Below are positions 1-8,798 of a stretch of DNA of 64,000 nucleotides, in pieces. The notes beneath the pieces are model-generated. The model saw only the letters and a list, made by a program, of their open reading frames with translations. It did no database searches and was not told the origin of the DNA. The stretch spans positions 62,001 through 126,000 of the forward strand of contig JAHJKP010000013.1 in NCBI GenBank assembly GCA_018821985.1, read 5' to 3'. Position 1 is the stretch's first letter; each line of letters begins with the position of its first letter. The translations under genes were made by a program, and so were the position numbers. This stretch comes from Pseudomonadota bacterium. GTDB lineage: Bacteria > Desulfobacterota > Desulfobulbia > Desulfobulbales > Desulfocapsaceae.

Positions 1-1
1 G

Positions 2-217
2 GATGCCTTTGTCCTGCCCGAGATAGAAGAGTATATTGGTGAGACCTTGCGCTGCATCCAGCCCGATGAGTCCCTGCTGGCAGCCGTACCGCCAGGCAAG
101 CCCCGGCCCGCAGGCACCGGTGGTCGGGAGGGCTCAGGCCATGGCCGCTCCAGCGGCGGCGGCAGCCGGGGTGGATCGGGAGCAAGGAGTGGATCGTACA
201 AAGGAAGAAGGAAATAA
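2..217 (+). CDS. DEAD-box RNA helicase, C-terminal end (5' truncated)
   Basis: Only the last 71 codons are inside the window, open from the left edge to TAA at 215-217. The first residues (DAFVLPEIEEYIGETLRCIQP) match the end of the second RecA-like domain of RhlE/RhlB-type DEAD-box RNA helicases, where a phrase like LPxIEEYIG closes the conserved core. What follows is a low-complexity tail rich in Gly, Arg and Ser (GGREGSGHGRSSGGGS and onward) ending in a basic KGRRK, typical of the RNA-binding tails of these enzymes. The role would be ATP-dependent unwinding of RNA duplexes, for example in ribosome assembly or mRNA decay. The catalytic motifs are outside the window, so the assignment rests on the short end segment only. 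The ABC-F gene follows after six bases, which suggests co-transcription. Confidence 0.7.
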   Translation, partial: DAFVLPEIEEYIGETLRCIQPDESLLAAVPPGKPRPAGTGGREGSGHGRSSGGGSRGGSGARSGSYKGRRK

Positions 218-223
218 GGACCG

Positions 224-1852
224 ATGATTCATCTGACCAATATTACCAAGCAGCATGGCTCCCAGCTTCTTTTTCAGGACGCCAGCCTGCAGATCCTTGC
301 CTCCAGTCGCGTCGGGCTTGTTGGTCCCAATGGTGCCGGCAAATCAACGATATTCCGTCTGATTGTCAGAGAGGAAGAACCGGACAAGGGAGATATCTCC
401 TGTGCCAAAAAGACGGTGATCGGCTATTTTTCCCAGGATGTAGGGGATATGGCCGGCCGTTCGGCACTCGCAGAGGTGATGGCGGCCGCCGGTGAAGTCA
501 CCGCCCTTGGCGAGCAGATGCGGGAGATGGAAGCGTCCATGTCTCTGCCCATGGATGATGAGGCCATGGCAGCCCTGTTGGAGCAGTATGGCAATGCGGT
601 GGAGGAGTTCGAGCATCGGGGCGGCTATGATCTTGAGGCCCGCGCCCAGGCCGTGCTGACCGGTCTCGGTATTGGTCCGGAAGCCTATCTGCGTCCGGTG
701 GAGTCCTTCAGCGGCGGCTGGAAGATGCGCATTGCCCTGGCCCGGATTCTGACCATCAATCCGGATGTCCTGCTCCTGGATGAACCGACCAACCATCTCG
801 ATGTGGAGTCGATTGTCTGGCTGGAGGAATGGCTGGCCAGTGAGTTTAAAGGGGCGCTGCTCATGACCTGTCATGACCGCGATTTCATGAACCGGATTGT
901 CACCAGGATCATTGAGGTAGCAGGCCAGACCGTGACCACTTACAGTGGCAATTACGATTTTTATCTGCGGGAACGCGAGATCAGGCGTGAGCAGTTGCTG
1001 GCCAGTTACCGTCGCCAGCAGGAGATGCTGGCCAAGGAAGAGGATTTTATCGCCCGCTTTGCGGCTCGGGTTTCTCATGCAGCCCAGGTACAGTCGCGGA
1101 TCAAGAAGTTGGAGAAGATCGAGCGCATCCAGTTGCCCCCCGAACAGAAGGTTGTCCGTTTTGAGTTTGCTGAGCCGCCTCGCAGCGGTGATGATGTGGT
1201 CCGTATGGAAGATCTGTCCAAGGTCTGGTTCCAGGAGGATGGCCAGGAGAAATCGGTCTTTGGCGGCGTGACCGGGGTGATCCGCAGGCAGGAGAAAATT
1301 GCGGTGGTCGGGGTGAACGGTGCCGGTAAATCTACCTTTCTCAAGGTCTTGGCCGGTCAGGTCGAGCCAACAAACGGCACGGTAAATATCGGTGCCAATA
1401 TCCTGCCTGGCTATTTCAGCCAGCATTCCATGGAACTTCTCAATCCGGACTTCACCGTTTTTGAGACGGTCCAGGCGGTCATCCCTACCGGTAATATCGG
1501 GGTGATCCGTAACCTGTGCGCCGCCTTTCTCTTTCAGGGGGATGATGTGGATAAGCGTATTGCCCATCTCTCCGGCGGGGAGAAGAGCCGGGTGGTGCTT
1601 GCCACGCTTCTGGCCCAGCCCCTTAATTTCCTGATCCTGGATGAACCGACCAACCATCTTGATATCCAGTCCAGAGAGGTGCTCCTTGAGGCCCTGCAGA
1701 AATTTACCGGCACCGTTATTCTGGTAAGTCATGATCGGCATTTCCTGCGCCTGCTGGTGGATCGGGTCTTTGCCATAGATCATGGCGCCATGCAGACCTA
1801 TGAGGGTGATTACGGCTATTATCTGAGAAAATCTGCCCAGATGGAACTCTGA
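224..1852 (+). CDS. ABC-F family ATPase (translation factor type)
   Basis: A 542-residue soluble protein with two ABC ATPase domains and no membrane segment, the layout of ABC-F proteins (EttA, Uup, YbiT, YheS), which act on the ribosome rather than in transport. Domain 1 has Walker A GPNGAGKST at residues 34-42, signature FSGGWKMR and Walker B LLLDEPTNHLD. Domain 2 has Walker A GVNGAGKST, signature LSGGEKSR and a second LILDEPTNHLD; the DEPTNHLD sequence after each Walker B is the ABC-F hallmark. The charged stretch between the domains (about 240-320, rich in Arg, Gln and Glu) corresponds to the P-site tRNA interaction linker. The ATG lies seven bases after the helicase stop with GGAAGAAGGAAA upstream. 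Which ABC-F subfamily it belongs to cannot be settled by eye, so no symbol is given. Confidence 0.93.
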   Translation: MIHLTNITKQHGSQLLFQDASLQILASSRVGLVGPNGAGKSTIFRLIVREEEPDKGDISCAKKTVIGYFSQDVGDMAGRSALAEVMAAAGEVTALGEQMREMEASMSLPMDDEAMAALLEQYGNAVEEFEHRGGYDLEARAQAVLTGLGIGPEAYLRPVESFSGGWKMRIALARILTINPDVLLLDEPTNHLDVESIVWLEEWLASEFKGALLMTCHDRDFMNRIVTRIIEVAGQTVTTYSGNYDFYLREREIRREQLLASYRRQQEMLAKEEDFIARFAARVSHAAQVQSRIKKLEKIERIQLPPEQKVVRFEFAEPPRSGDDVVRMEDLSKVWFQEDGQEKSVFGGVTGVIRRQEKIAVVGVNGAGKSTFLKVLAGQVEPTNGTVNIGANILPGYFSQHSMELLNPDFTVFETVQAVIPTGNIGVIRNLCAAFLFQGDDVDKRIAHLSGGEKSRVVLATLLAQPLNFLILDEPTNHLDIQSREVLLEALQKFTGTVILVSHDRHFLRLLVDRVFAIDHGAMQTYEGDYGYYLRKSAQMEL

Positions 1853-2040
1853 GAGATAGCAATAACTGGAGAGTGGTTGTCAGGGCAGTGATGCTTATTG
1901 GTTGAAAAAATATGCAGAGAAGGATAAATATGGTAGAGAAGAGGTTGGCTTTGTAGTTGAGAAGCCTTCTGACGTCGAGATGTCAGGGACAACAAGAAAA
2001 ATATTTTTAATCATCAACCCCCTTTTTCACCAACACTATC

Positions 2041-2466
2041 ATGGAAAAGTCTAGCCCCGGTGACAACACCGGCACTCCTGTCAGAAACTATCGAAACGTT
2101 CCCCATTATGAAATTCAGATCCTGTCCAGGTCACCAGAACTGGAGTTCATTGCCAGCACCATTGAGTCCGTCTTGTGTCGTCTGGGATTCTCAGGGCAGG
2201 ATGTAGATTTTATGGATAAAGATGCCGCCAGGCTTCTCGAATTATTCATTGATCAATATCATTTCAAGGATCCGGAGCTGAAGTTTGTTGATGAGGCGCA
2301 GGAGCAGGGGTATGCAGTTCTCAGCGAGGTGATTGAGGAGGATCTGTCAGATATCCCGAAGGAGGATCTGGTGCGGGTCATGGCTACCACGTATCGTGCT
2401 CTCCAGCGGAGAACCAAAGGCGGTGATGAGTATCTCCGCTTTATCAATGAATATGTCGGTGACTGA
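2041..2466 (+). CDS. Hypothetical protein, 141 aa
   Basis: I do not recognise this protein. It is acidic and soluble, with no signal peptide or membrane segment; the C-terminal half (LSEVIEEDLSDIPKEDLVRVMATTYRALQRRT) looks helical and amphipathic. The reading frame is open for the whole length and composition resembles the neighbouring coding DNA, which supports a real gene. No clear Shine-Dalgarno sequence precedes the ATG at 2041, so the start is uncertain. It stands alone: 188 bases after the ABC-F gene and convergent with the phosphatase-family gene that ends nine bases away on the other strand. Confidence 0.6.
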   Translation: MEKSSPGDNTGTPVRNYRNVPHYEIQILSRSPELEFIASTIESVLCRLGFSGQDVDFMDKDAARLLELFIDQYHFKDPELKFVDEAQEQGYAVLSEVIEEDLSDIPKEDLVRVMATTYRALQRRTKGGDEYLRFINEYVGD

Positions 2467-2474
2467 GCAACGGC

Positions 2475-3227
2475 TCAAATCCCTTCATCTTTTCCTCTGT
2501 AGTTAAAATCGCAGATCAGCGGGGCATGGTCTGAGAGCCTGATGTCGGGGATATGGAACCCCACGGCCTCAAGCTCCGGGCTGTGCAGGATAAAGTCGAG
2601 TTGCCGATGGGGGGCATGACTGGGGTGGGATGGATAGCGCATGGGGTTTGCATCCTCCAGGCCTGTGGTTGCCTTGAAGAGGTCCAACTCTCTGCCGCCC
2701 CGGAAGGTGTTGAAATCTCCGGCCACGATCACTGGCTTGTCACTCTGTTTAACCAGGCGGTGCAGATGTTCAAGCTGTTGCTGCCGGTGCCGGTATTTCA
2801 GGGACAGGTGGACGATGAAGACGACAATCTCGGCCAGCTCCACCTCAATGACCAGTCGCTTAAACCCTTCCTCAAAATAATGAAACTGATGGGCGGTGAT
2901 TTTCTCGCTGGTGAGCAGGGCGTTGGATTGTGTGTTGAGTACCGGCACCCTGCAGGCCATTGATTTTTGACCGTATTTTGTTTTGACGATATGAAATTGA
3001 TGTAATTTTTGGGCAATAATATCGGCCTGGCAGCATTTCGCAGAACGGTAAGAACCCGAATCCACCTCGATCAAGGCAATGATGTCCGGTTTGATTGATT
3101 CGATGAACTCAATGATTTGATTCAGTTTATTGGTGGTGTGTCTGAAAAAGCCGGAAAATGGCAGCGGCAGATGGTAGCCCATACCGTGGCCGGTGGCGTA
3201 GCGTATGTTATAGAGGAGGAAGCGCAT
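2475..3227 (-). CDS. Endonuclease/exonuclease/phosphatase (EEP) family protein
   Basis: 250 residues spanning one complete EEP fold (DNase I-like superfamily, which includes exonuclease III, sphingomyelinases and inositol phosphatases). Visible landmarks are the start MRFLLYNIRY (Asn of the metal site), IIALIEVDSGS (catalytic Glu), FIVHLSLKYR, VIVAGDFNTFRGG (the GDFN motif with Asp and Asn), RQLDFILHS and the terminal LSDHAPLICDF (SDH motif, catalytic His). All core metal-binding and catalytic positions appear present, so it should be an active Mg-dependent phosphoesterase. The substrate cannot be told from sequence; no signal peptide is seen. It is transcribed away from hemC and shares a 78-base intergenic space with it. 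Confidence 0.85.
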   Translation of the reverse strand: MRFLLYNIRYATGHGMGYHLPLPFSGFFRHTTNKLNQIIEFIESIKPDIIALIEVDSGSYRSAKCCQADIIAQKLHQFHIVKTKYGQKSMACRVPVLNTQSNALLTSEKITAHQFHYFEEGFKRLVIEVELAEIVVFIVHLSLKYRHRQQQLEHLHRLVKQSDKPVIVAGDFNTFRGGRELDLFKATTGLEDANPMRYPSHPSHAPHRQLDFILHSPELEAVGFHIPDIRLSDHAPLICDFNYRGKDEGI

Positions 3228-3305
3228 GCAGTATGATACCGCTTTCTTGATGGGTTGGCAATATTCAGAAATTCATGACGAAAAAGTAAACCAATGGAAG
3301 AGATC

Positions 3306-4238
3306 ATGAGCACCATAAAAATAGGATCACGGAAAAGTAAGCTGGCCATGTGGCAGACAGAGACCGTTGCCAGCATGTTAAATGAGTTCGGGATGGAAAC
3401 GGAGATCAGCTCCATGGAGACCAAGGGAGATAAGATCCTGAATGTCTCCATCGCCAAGATCGGCAGTAAAGGGGTCTTCACCGAAGAACTTGAGGAACAG
3501 TTGCAGAATGGTGTCACCGATATTGCCGTGCACAGCGCCAAGGATATGCAATCAATCCTGCCGCCGGGATTTGGCCTCATCGCCTTTACCGAAAGGGAAA
3601 AGGTCAATGATGTCCTGCTGGCCTTGGATACGAAGCTGAATCTGGATGACCCGAAGGCCAATATCCGCATAGGCACCTCTTCGGTACGGCGGATTGCTTT
3701 GTTGAAACACTATTATCCTCATGTACAGACCGTGGAGATGCGCGGCAACCTGCAGACCAGGATCCAGAAGATGCGGGACGGGGCCTGTGATGCCCTGATG
3801 CTTGCCTATGCCGGGGTCAAACGGATGGAGTACGAGGAGATGATCGTCAAGGTCTTTCCGGAGAATGAGTTCGTGCCGCCGGTAGGTCAGGGCTGTATCG
3901 CCATAGAGTGCTCAGATGGACTGGCTGCAGAGAAGAAGGCCAAGATCCGTACATGTCTGAACAACCCGGACAGCGAGGCCTGTCTTCTTGCCGAACGGGC
4001 CTATCTGCGCAAATTGGAGGGCGGCTGTTCGATTCCGGCCTTTGGTCTGGCGGTGCTTGAGAACGATATCCTCACCCTGACCGTCGGTCTGGCCAGCCTT
4101 GATGGAAGCACTATCCTCAGAAAGACGGAGCAGGCTCCTCGTCAGGATGCGGAACAACTGGGAGCGCGACTGGGCAATTATATCCTGGACAATGGTGGTC
4201 GGGAAATGCTGGCCGAGATCCGTCGCTGTCAGGGGTAA
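3306..4238 (+). CDS. hemC: Porphobilinogen deaminase (hydroxymethylbilane synthase)
   Basis: 310 residues. It condenses four porphobilinogen molecules into hydroxymethylbilane for tetrapyrrole synthesis (heme, siroheme, corrinoids) in the cytoplasm. Family motifs are GSRKSKLAMWQT at the N-terminus, GVFTEELEEQL, VHSAKDM, RIGTSSVRR, RGNLQTRIQKM and VGQGCIAIE. The dipyrromethane cofactor cysteine is C241 in EGGCSIPAFG, the same place as in the E. coli enzyme. An in-frame ATG at 3294 exists, but the ATG at 3306 is preceded by GGAAGAG and gives the family-typical N-terminus MSTIKIGSRKS, so 3306 is preferred. No other heme gene is adjacent in this window. Confidence 0.96.
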   Translation: MSTIKIGSRKSKLAMWQTETVASMLNEFGMETEISSMETKGDKILNVSIAKIGSKGVFTEELEEQLQNGVTDIAVHSAKDMQSILPPGFGLIAFTEREKVNDVLLALDTKLNLDDPKANIRIGTSSVRRIALLKHYYPHVQTVEMRGNLQTRIQKMRDGACDALMLAYAGVKRMEYEEMIVKVFPENEFVPPVGQGCIAIECSDGLAAEKKAKIRTCLNNPDSEACLLAERAYLRKLEGGCSIPAFGLAVLENDILTLTVGLASLDGSTILRKTEQAPRQDAEQLGARLGNYILDNGGREMLAEIRRCQG

Positions 4239-4350
4239 TGGGTTTATAACAAGTCGAAACAGCAGACTTATTTTTACGTACTGCGAGTCTGTTTATGGTG
4301 TAGCTCTGGAGTTTTAATAATCTTATCCGGCTCGATACAATCATACCCCT

Positions 4351-7062
4351 ATGCCCCTTTCCTGGAATGAAATTCGCAGTCGAGCCTTGGCCTTTTCCCG
4401 GGAGTGGGCGGATGAGTCCTCTGAAGATGCTGAGGCCAAGAGCTTTTGGGATGGGTTTTTCAACATCTTCGGCATCACCCGGCGGCGGGTTGCCTCTTTT
4501 GAGGCGCCGGTCAAAAAGGACGACGGCAGGGGTGGCTTTATCGACCTGCTGTGGCGCGGTGTGCTGCTGGTCGAGCATAAATCCCGGGGCCGCGATCTGG
4601 ACCGTGCCGTAAAACAGGCCCTTGATTATTTCCCCGGCCTCAAGGAGCGGGATCTTCCCCGCTATGTCCTGGTCTCGGACTTCGCCCGCTTCCGGCTGCA
4701 CGACCTCGACGAGAAAACCACCTGCGAGTTCACCCTGGCGGAGCTGCATCAGAATATCCGTCTCTTCGGTTTTATCGCCGGTTATCAATCCCGCACCTTT
4801 GGCCAGGAAGATCCGGTCAATATTCGCGCCGCCGAGCGGCTTGGCCGGCTGCACGACCTCCTCAAGGCCAGCGGTTTTGATGGCCACGCCCTGGAAGTCC
4901 TTCTTGTCCGCATCCTCTTTTGCCTCTTTGCCGAGGACACCGCTCTCTTTGAACGTCGCCAGTTTCAGGACTATCTGGAGATCCGCACCGGCGAAGATGG
5001 TTCTGATTGCGGTATGCATCTGGCCCAGTTTTTCCAGGTGCTCGACACCCCGCCGGCCAGACGTCCCACCACCCTCGATGAAAGCCTTGCCGCCTTCCCT
5101 TATGTCAACGGTCAGTTGTTCAGTGAGGCGCTGCCCATCGCCGCCTTTGACAGCGCCATGCGCGAGGCCCTGCTCGACTGCTGCGCCCTTGACTGGAGCC
5201 GCATCTCCCCGGCGGTCTTCGGGTCGCTCTTTCAGTCCATCATGGATGCCAAGGCCCGCCGCGCCGCCGGTGCCCATTACACCAGTGAAACCAATATCCT
5301 CCGTCTCATCGGGCCGCTCTTCCTGGATGAGCTGTGGGCCGAATTCGAGAAGGTCAAAAATAACCGGAGCCGGCTCGCAGAGTTTTTGAACAAGCTCTCC
5401 CGCCTCAACTTCTTTGATCCGGCCTGCGGCTGCGGCAACTTCCTGGTCATTGCCTACCGGGAGCTCCGGCTGCTTGAGCTGGCGGCCATCCGGGCCGCCC
5501 GTAAGTCGGGACAGATGGTGCTGGATGTCAGCCAGTTGATCGGGGTCAATGTCGACCAGTTCCACGGCATCGAGCTTGAGGAATGGCCGGCCCGGATTGC
5601 GGAGGTCGCCCTGTGGCTCACCGACCACCAGATGAACCTGCTGGTCTCCGAGGAGTTCGGCCAGTACTTTGCCCGCCTGCCGCTGGTCAAGGCCCCGCAT
5701 ATTGTCCATGGCAATGCCCTGGCAATGGACTGGAACGAGCTGATCCCGGCGGAGCGCTGCGATTTCGTGCTCGGAAATCCGCCCTTTCTGGGTAAGAATT
5801 ATCAGAGCGAGGAACAGCGAGCCGATGTCGCCCGCATCTTTGCCGGTCTGCCGAGCAACATGCTCCTTGATTATGTGGCCTGCTGGTATCGCAAGACAGC
5901 GGAGTATATGACGGCCAACCCTTCTCTCCGGGCCGCCTTCGTCTCCACCAACTCCATTACCCAGGGCGAGCAGGTCAGTGTCCTCTGGCCCGATCTGCTC
6001 AGACGGGGGGTGAAGATCCACTTTGCCCATCGTACCTTCCAGTGGAGCAGCGAGGCGCGGGGTAAGGCGGCGGTGCATTGCGTTATCATCGGATTTGGCC
6101 TCCAGGATGTGACCGACAAACAGCTCTTTGACTATGAGACGATCCAGGGTGAGCCCCATGCGCTGAAGGTGGCCAATATCAACCCCTATCTTGTGGATGG
6201 GCCGGATGTGGTGGTGTCGAAGCGGCGCAAGCCCTTTTGTGCTGTGCCTGAGATGCGAAAAGGGAGCCAGCCAACCGATGGCGGCAATCTGCTCTTGTCC
6301 GATAAAGAGCGAGGCATCCTGCTGGCAGTCGAACCAGCCGCATCCGCTTGGATACGGCCCTTCCTGGGTAGTGAGGAATTCATCAACAACGTGAGCCGCT
6401 GGTGTTTATGGCTCCAAGACTGTCCGCCGGAGGAACTGCGCTGCATGCCGGAGGTCCTGAAGCGGGTGGAAGCGGTACGCCAGATGCGGCTGGCCAGTAA
6501 AAAAGCTGCTACCCAAGAATGGGCGAAACGCCCCTCCATTTTTACCGAAATCCGGCAGCCAAGCAGTGACTACCTGGCTGTGCCTAAAACTTCCTCGGAA
6601 CGTCGGACGATAATGCCACTTGGCTGGCTCGCCAAGGAATGTATCGCCAGCACGGAAATTTTTACCATCCCCGATGCCAACCCCTACCATTTCGGCGTGC
6701 TCCAATCGGCCATGCACATGGCCTGGATGCGGGCGGTGGCCGGACGGCTGAAAAGCGATTATCGTTATTCCGCCTCCATTGTCTATAATACCTTCCCCTG
6801 GCCTGAACCCACCGACAAGCAGCGCGTCGCCATCGAGACCGCCGCCCAATCGCTGCTTGCGGTCCGCAGCCAGTTCCCCGATGCCACCCTCGCCGATCTT
6901 TACGACCCGCTCACCATGCCGCCTGTTTTACTCAAGGCCCATCAAGCCTTGGACCGGGCCGTCGATTCCGCCTATCTCGCCCCCGGCAGCAAGGCGTTCA
7001 GGTCCGAGGCCGAGCGGGTGGCCTTCCTGTTTGTCCGCTATCAGCAGCTTGCAGGCAGTTAA
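4351..7062 (+). CDS. MmeI-like (type IIL) single-chain restriction-modification enzyme
   Basis: 903 residues combining nuclease, adenine-specific methyltransferase and target-recognition parts in one chain. Near the N-terminus D65 and E75-H-K77 (in FIDLLW...VLLVEHKS) form a PD-(D/E)xK nuclease site with the D-x9-ExK spacing known from MmeI. A helical connector follows. The methyltransferase has GAHYTS near 307, motif I DPACGCGNFL near 355-364 and motif IV NPPF near 476-479, indicating N6-adenine methylation. The C-terminal 300 residues should hold the target-recognition domain. Such enzymes methylate one strand and cut at a distance, needing no separate restriction subunit, which fits the absence of any partner gene. 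All catalytic motifs look intact. It has high-GC coding DNA like the surroundings, and sits convergent with hypB, 16 bases apart. Confidence 0.85.
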   Translation: MPLSWNEIRSRALAFSREWADESSEDAEAKSFWDGFFNIFGITRRRVASFEAPVKKDDGRGGFIDLLWRGVLLVEHKSRGRDLDRAVKQALDYFPGLKERDLPRYVLVSDFARFRLHDLDEKTTCEFTLAELHQNIRLFGFIAGYQSRTFGQEDPVNIRAAERLGRLHDLLKASGFDGHALEVLLVRILFCLFAEDTALFERRQFQDYLEIRTGEDGSDCGMHLAQFFQVLDTPPARRPTTLDESLAAFPYVNGQLFSEALPIAAFDSAMREALLDCCALDWSRISPAVFGSLFQSIMDAKARRAAGAHYTSETNILRLIGPLFLDELWAEFEKVKNNRSRLAEFLNKLSRLNFFDPACGCGNFLVIAYRELRLLELAAIRAARKSGQMVLDVSQLIGVNVDQFHGIELEEWPARIAEVALWLTDHQMNLLVSEEFGQYFARLPLVKAPHIVHGNALAMDWNELIPAERCDFVLGNPPFLGKNYQSEEQRADVARIFAGLPSNMLLDYVACWYRKTAEYMTANPSLRAAFVSTNSITQGEQVSVLWPDLLRRGVKIHFAHRTFQWSSEARGKAAVHCVIIGFGLQDVTDKQLFDYETIQGEPHALKVANINPYLVDGPDVVVSKRRKPFCAVPEMRKGSQPTDGGNLLLSDKERGILLAVEPAASAWIRPFLGSEEFINNVSRWCLWLQDCPPEELRCMPEVLKRVEAVRQMRLASKKAATQEWAKRPSIFTEIRQPSSDYLAVPKTSSERRTIMPLGWLAKECIASTEIFTIPDANPYHFGVLQSAMHMAWMRAVAGRLKSDYRYSASIVYNTFPWPEPTDKQRVAIETAAQSLLAVRSQFPDATLADLYDPLTMPPVLLKAHQALDRAVDSAYLAPGSKAFRSEAERVAFLFVRYQQLAGS

Positions 7063-7078
7063 GCTTTTTTCGCTCCCT

Positions 7079-7840
7079 TCATTCTGTGGCAGAGAGACTC
7101 CCTTTGTCCTTTCTCGTTTTAGTGCTTAGTTGGTTTAAGTAATCAATCCACGCCTCAAACCCCTCGCCGCTGGTGGCGGAGAGAGCCATGACCTCTAACC
7201 TCGGGTTGAGGTGCAGGGCATCGGCCTTGGCCTCTTCCACCGGAAAATCAAAGTAGGGCAAGAGGTCGGTCTTGGTGATCACAAAGATCTGCGAGCTGAT
7301 AAAGGCCTTGGGGTATTTGGCCGGTTTATCAGGGCCTTCCGGCACCGAGACCAGGACCACCCGCTGGTGTTCGCCCAGATCGAAGGTGGCCGGACAGACC
7401 AAATTGCCCACATTTTCAATAAAGAGCAGGTCCAGTTTGTCGCCGCCTGATTCCTTCTCCAGCAGGTGCAGTCCCTTGTGGATCTGGGCCGCATCGAGAT
7501 GACAGGCCCCGCCGGTGGTCAATTGGATGACCGGCACTCCTTTGGCCCTGATCCGCTGGGCGTCGCGGTCGGTCTCGATATCTCCTTCAATCACCCCTAT
7601 CCTGATTTTCCCTTTCAGCCGTTCTATGGTCTTTTCCAGCAGAGTGGTCTTGCCGGAACCCGGACTGGAAATCATATTGATGGCTACGACCCCCATGGCC
7701 TCAAAATGGGCCTTGTTCCCGGCTGCTATGGCATCATTCGCCGCTAGCAGGCTCTGGTGGACCTCGATGACGCTGGAATTGGTATCATGGCTGTGGTTGT
7801 GGCTATCTGTTGTCAGATCGCATCCGCAGGAATCACACAT
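7079..7840 (-). CDS. hypB: Hydrogenase nickel-incorporation GTPase HypB
   Basis: 253 residues, last gene of the hydrogenase operon. HypB hydrolyses GTP to drive Ni insertion into the [NiFe] active site together with HypA. The N-terminus MCDSCGCDL carries the CxxCGC nickel-binding motif, followed by a short His-containing stretch (DSHNHSHD). The G domain has the P-loop SSPGSGKTT, IGVIEGDIETDRD, the metal-site GGACHLDA, LLFIENVGNLVCP and the base-binding ITKTDLL. The frame remains open upstream, but ATG at 7840 is preceded by AAGGTG and starts exactly at the conserved MCDSCGC. The His stretch is short, so extensive nickel storage is unlikely. Confidence 0.96.
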   Translation of the reverse strand: MCDSCGCDLTTDSHNHSHDTNSSVIEVHQSLLAANDAIAAGNKAHFEAMGVVAINMISSPGSGKTTLLEKTIERLKGKIRIGVIEGDIETDRDAQRIRAKGVPVIQLTTGGACHLDAAQIHKGLHLLEKESGGDKLDLLFIENVGNLVCPATFDLGEHQRVVLVSVPEGPDKPAKYPKAFISSQIFVITKTDLLPYFDFPVEEAKADALHLNPRLEVMALSATSGEGFEAWIDYLNQLSTKTRKDKGSLSATE

Positions 7841-7923
7841 GGGGGGCACCTTTTGTTGAAGAAAGATTGTGGAACCATAAAGAGTAAAACTATTAAATTT
7901 ATTATCTGTCGCCTGTCTGTTGC

Positions 7924-8268
7924 TTACTCCATCTCCACCTGATTGAGGATGATTGCGTCTCCTCCCTCGGGAATCAGAAGGGTCTCGTCGCATTCCGGGC
8001 AATGGTCGGGTCGAACGGCTGCTGATTGTCTGTGGCCACATTGGATGCATTGATAGGTCGCCGGAGAGTTGATGATGATCAGTTTTGCCCCCTTGGTCAG
8101 GCTGTCTTCTGCCGAGAGGATATCAAAGCCAAACTGGAATGAGTCAATCACCACCCCGGAGAGCGGCCCGATATCGAGAGTGACGGTGATAACCCGTGTC
8201 TTCTTATGCTCAGCGGCGAGCTCTGCCAATTGCGTGAACAGAGCCTGAACCAGCGACATTTCATGCAT
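7924..8268 (-). CDS. hypA: Hydrogenase nickel-insertion zinc protein HypA
   Basis: 114 residues, usual length for the family. HypA is the Ni metallochaperone that works with HypB. It begins MHEMSLVQAL, where His2 is the nickel ligand, and has a zinc site formed by two CxxC pairs (CIQCGH and CPECDE) near residues 75-95. The open frame extends further upstream, but the MHEMSL start is invariant in the family. Its start overlaps the stop of the maturation protease gene by eight bases, so the two are translationally linked; hypB follows 83 bases downstream. Confidence 0.95.
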   Translation of the reverse strand: MHEMSLVQALFTQLAELAAEHKKTRVITVTLDIGPLSGVVIDSFQFGFDILSAEDSLTKGAKLIIINSPATYQCIQCGHRQSAAVRPDHCPECDETLLIPEGGDAIILNQVEME

Positions 8269-8794
8269 GGTGCACGACCTTCGCCGTTGCCTGAAGCTTT
8301 GCAATAATGGTGTGACCGGCCTTGCGCAACTGGTCCACGATCCGTTCGGCAATCTCCCTGACCCTTGGGGCCACCTGGGGTGACAGCTCCATGGAGGTCT
8401 GCAGGTCAGCGGGTACGACACAGAAAAACTCTACGCTCTCAGGTTGGCAGTCGCGGAATTTACAGATCTCCAGCATCTCCAGCAGACCGAGCTGGTGCGG
8501 GGACATTTTTCTGGGTATGGTACCGGCACCGATGTCTTTGCTGCTGAAGCAGTGCACGGATCCCGGTTCGGCATCCATGTCAATCACATCAATGACCAGG
8601 ATCGGGTCACATTCCTCGAGAAAGGGGGCCATGTAGATGCCGGCGGTGCCGGCATCGTTGAGCCGGATAGTTTCCGGAAAGCTATAATTCTGCTCCAGAT
8701 AATGGATCGTATGGATACCAAAACCTTCATCCGAAAGCAGCAGATTACCAATTCCGAGAATCCCCGCCTTTTTATGTTTTGTCATTTCTTTCAT
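8261..8794 (-). CDS. Hydrogenase maturation protease (HyaD/HybD/HupD family)
   Basis: 177 residues. This endopeptidase removes the C-terminal peptide of the [NiFe] large subunit once nickel is in place. Family features are ILGIGNLLLSDEGFGIHTI (nickel-sensing Glu in DEGFG), LNDAGTAG, ILVIDVIDMDAEPGSV (second metal ligand Asp) and the conserved His in SPHQLGLLEMLE. A GTG at 8824 would extend it into the end of hypE; the ATG at 8794 lies four bases beyond the hypE stop and is preferred, although its Shine-Dalgarno sequence is weak. Its presence inside the hyp cluster matches the cleavable C-terminal tail seen on the large subunit upstream. Confidence 0.9.
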   Translation of the reverse strand: MKEMTKHKKAGILGIGNLLLSDEGFGIHTIHYLEQNYSFPETIRLNDAGTAGIYMAPFLEECDPILVIDVIDMDAEPGSVHCFSSKDIGAGTIPRKMSPHQLGLLEMLEICKFRDCQPESVEFFCVVPADLQTSMELSPQVAPRVREIAERIVDQLRKAGHTIIAKLQATAKVVHHA

Positions 8795-8798
8795 GATT

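Noticed and set aside
344-1783. 479-codon open frame antisense to the ABC-F gene
   Set aside because: The + strand frame has complete ABC-F motifs; the antisense frame has no recognisable protein and arises from codon bias.
4117-6159. 680-codon open frame antisense to the MmeI-like gene
   Set aside because: The + strand encodes nuclease and methyltransferase motifs; the opposite frame also runs across the hemC end and has no family features.
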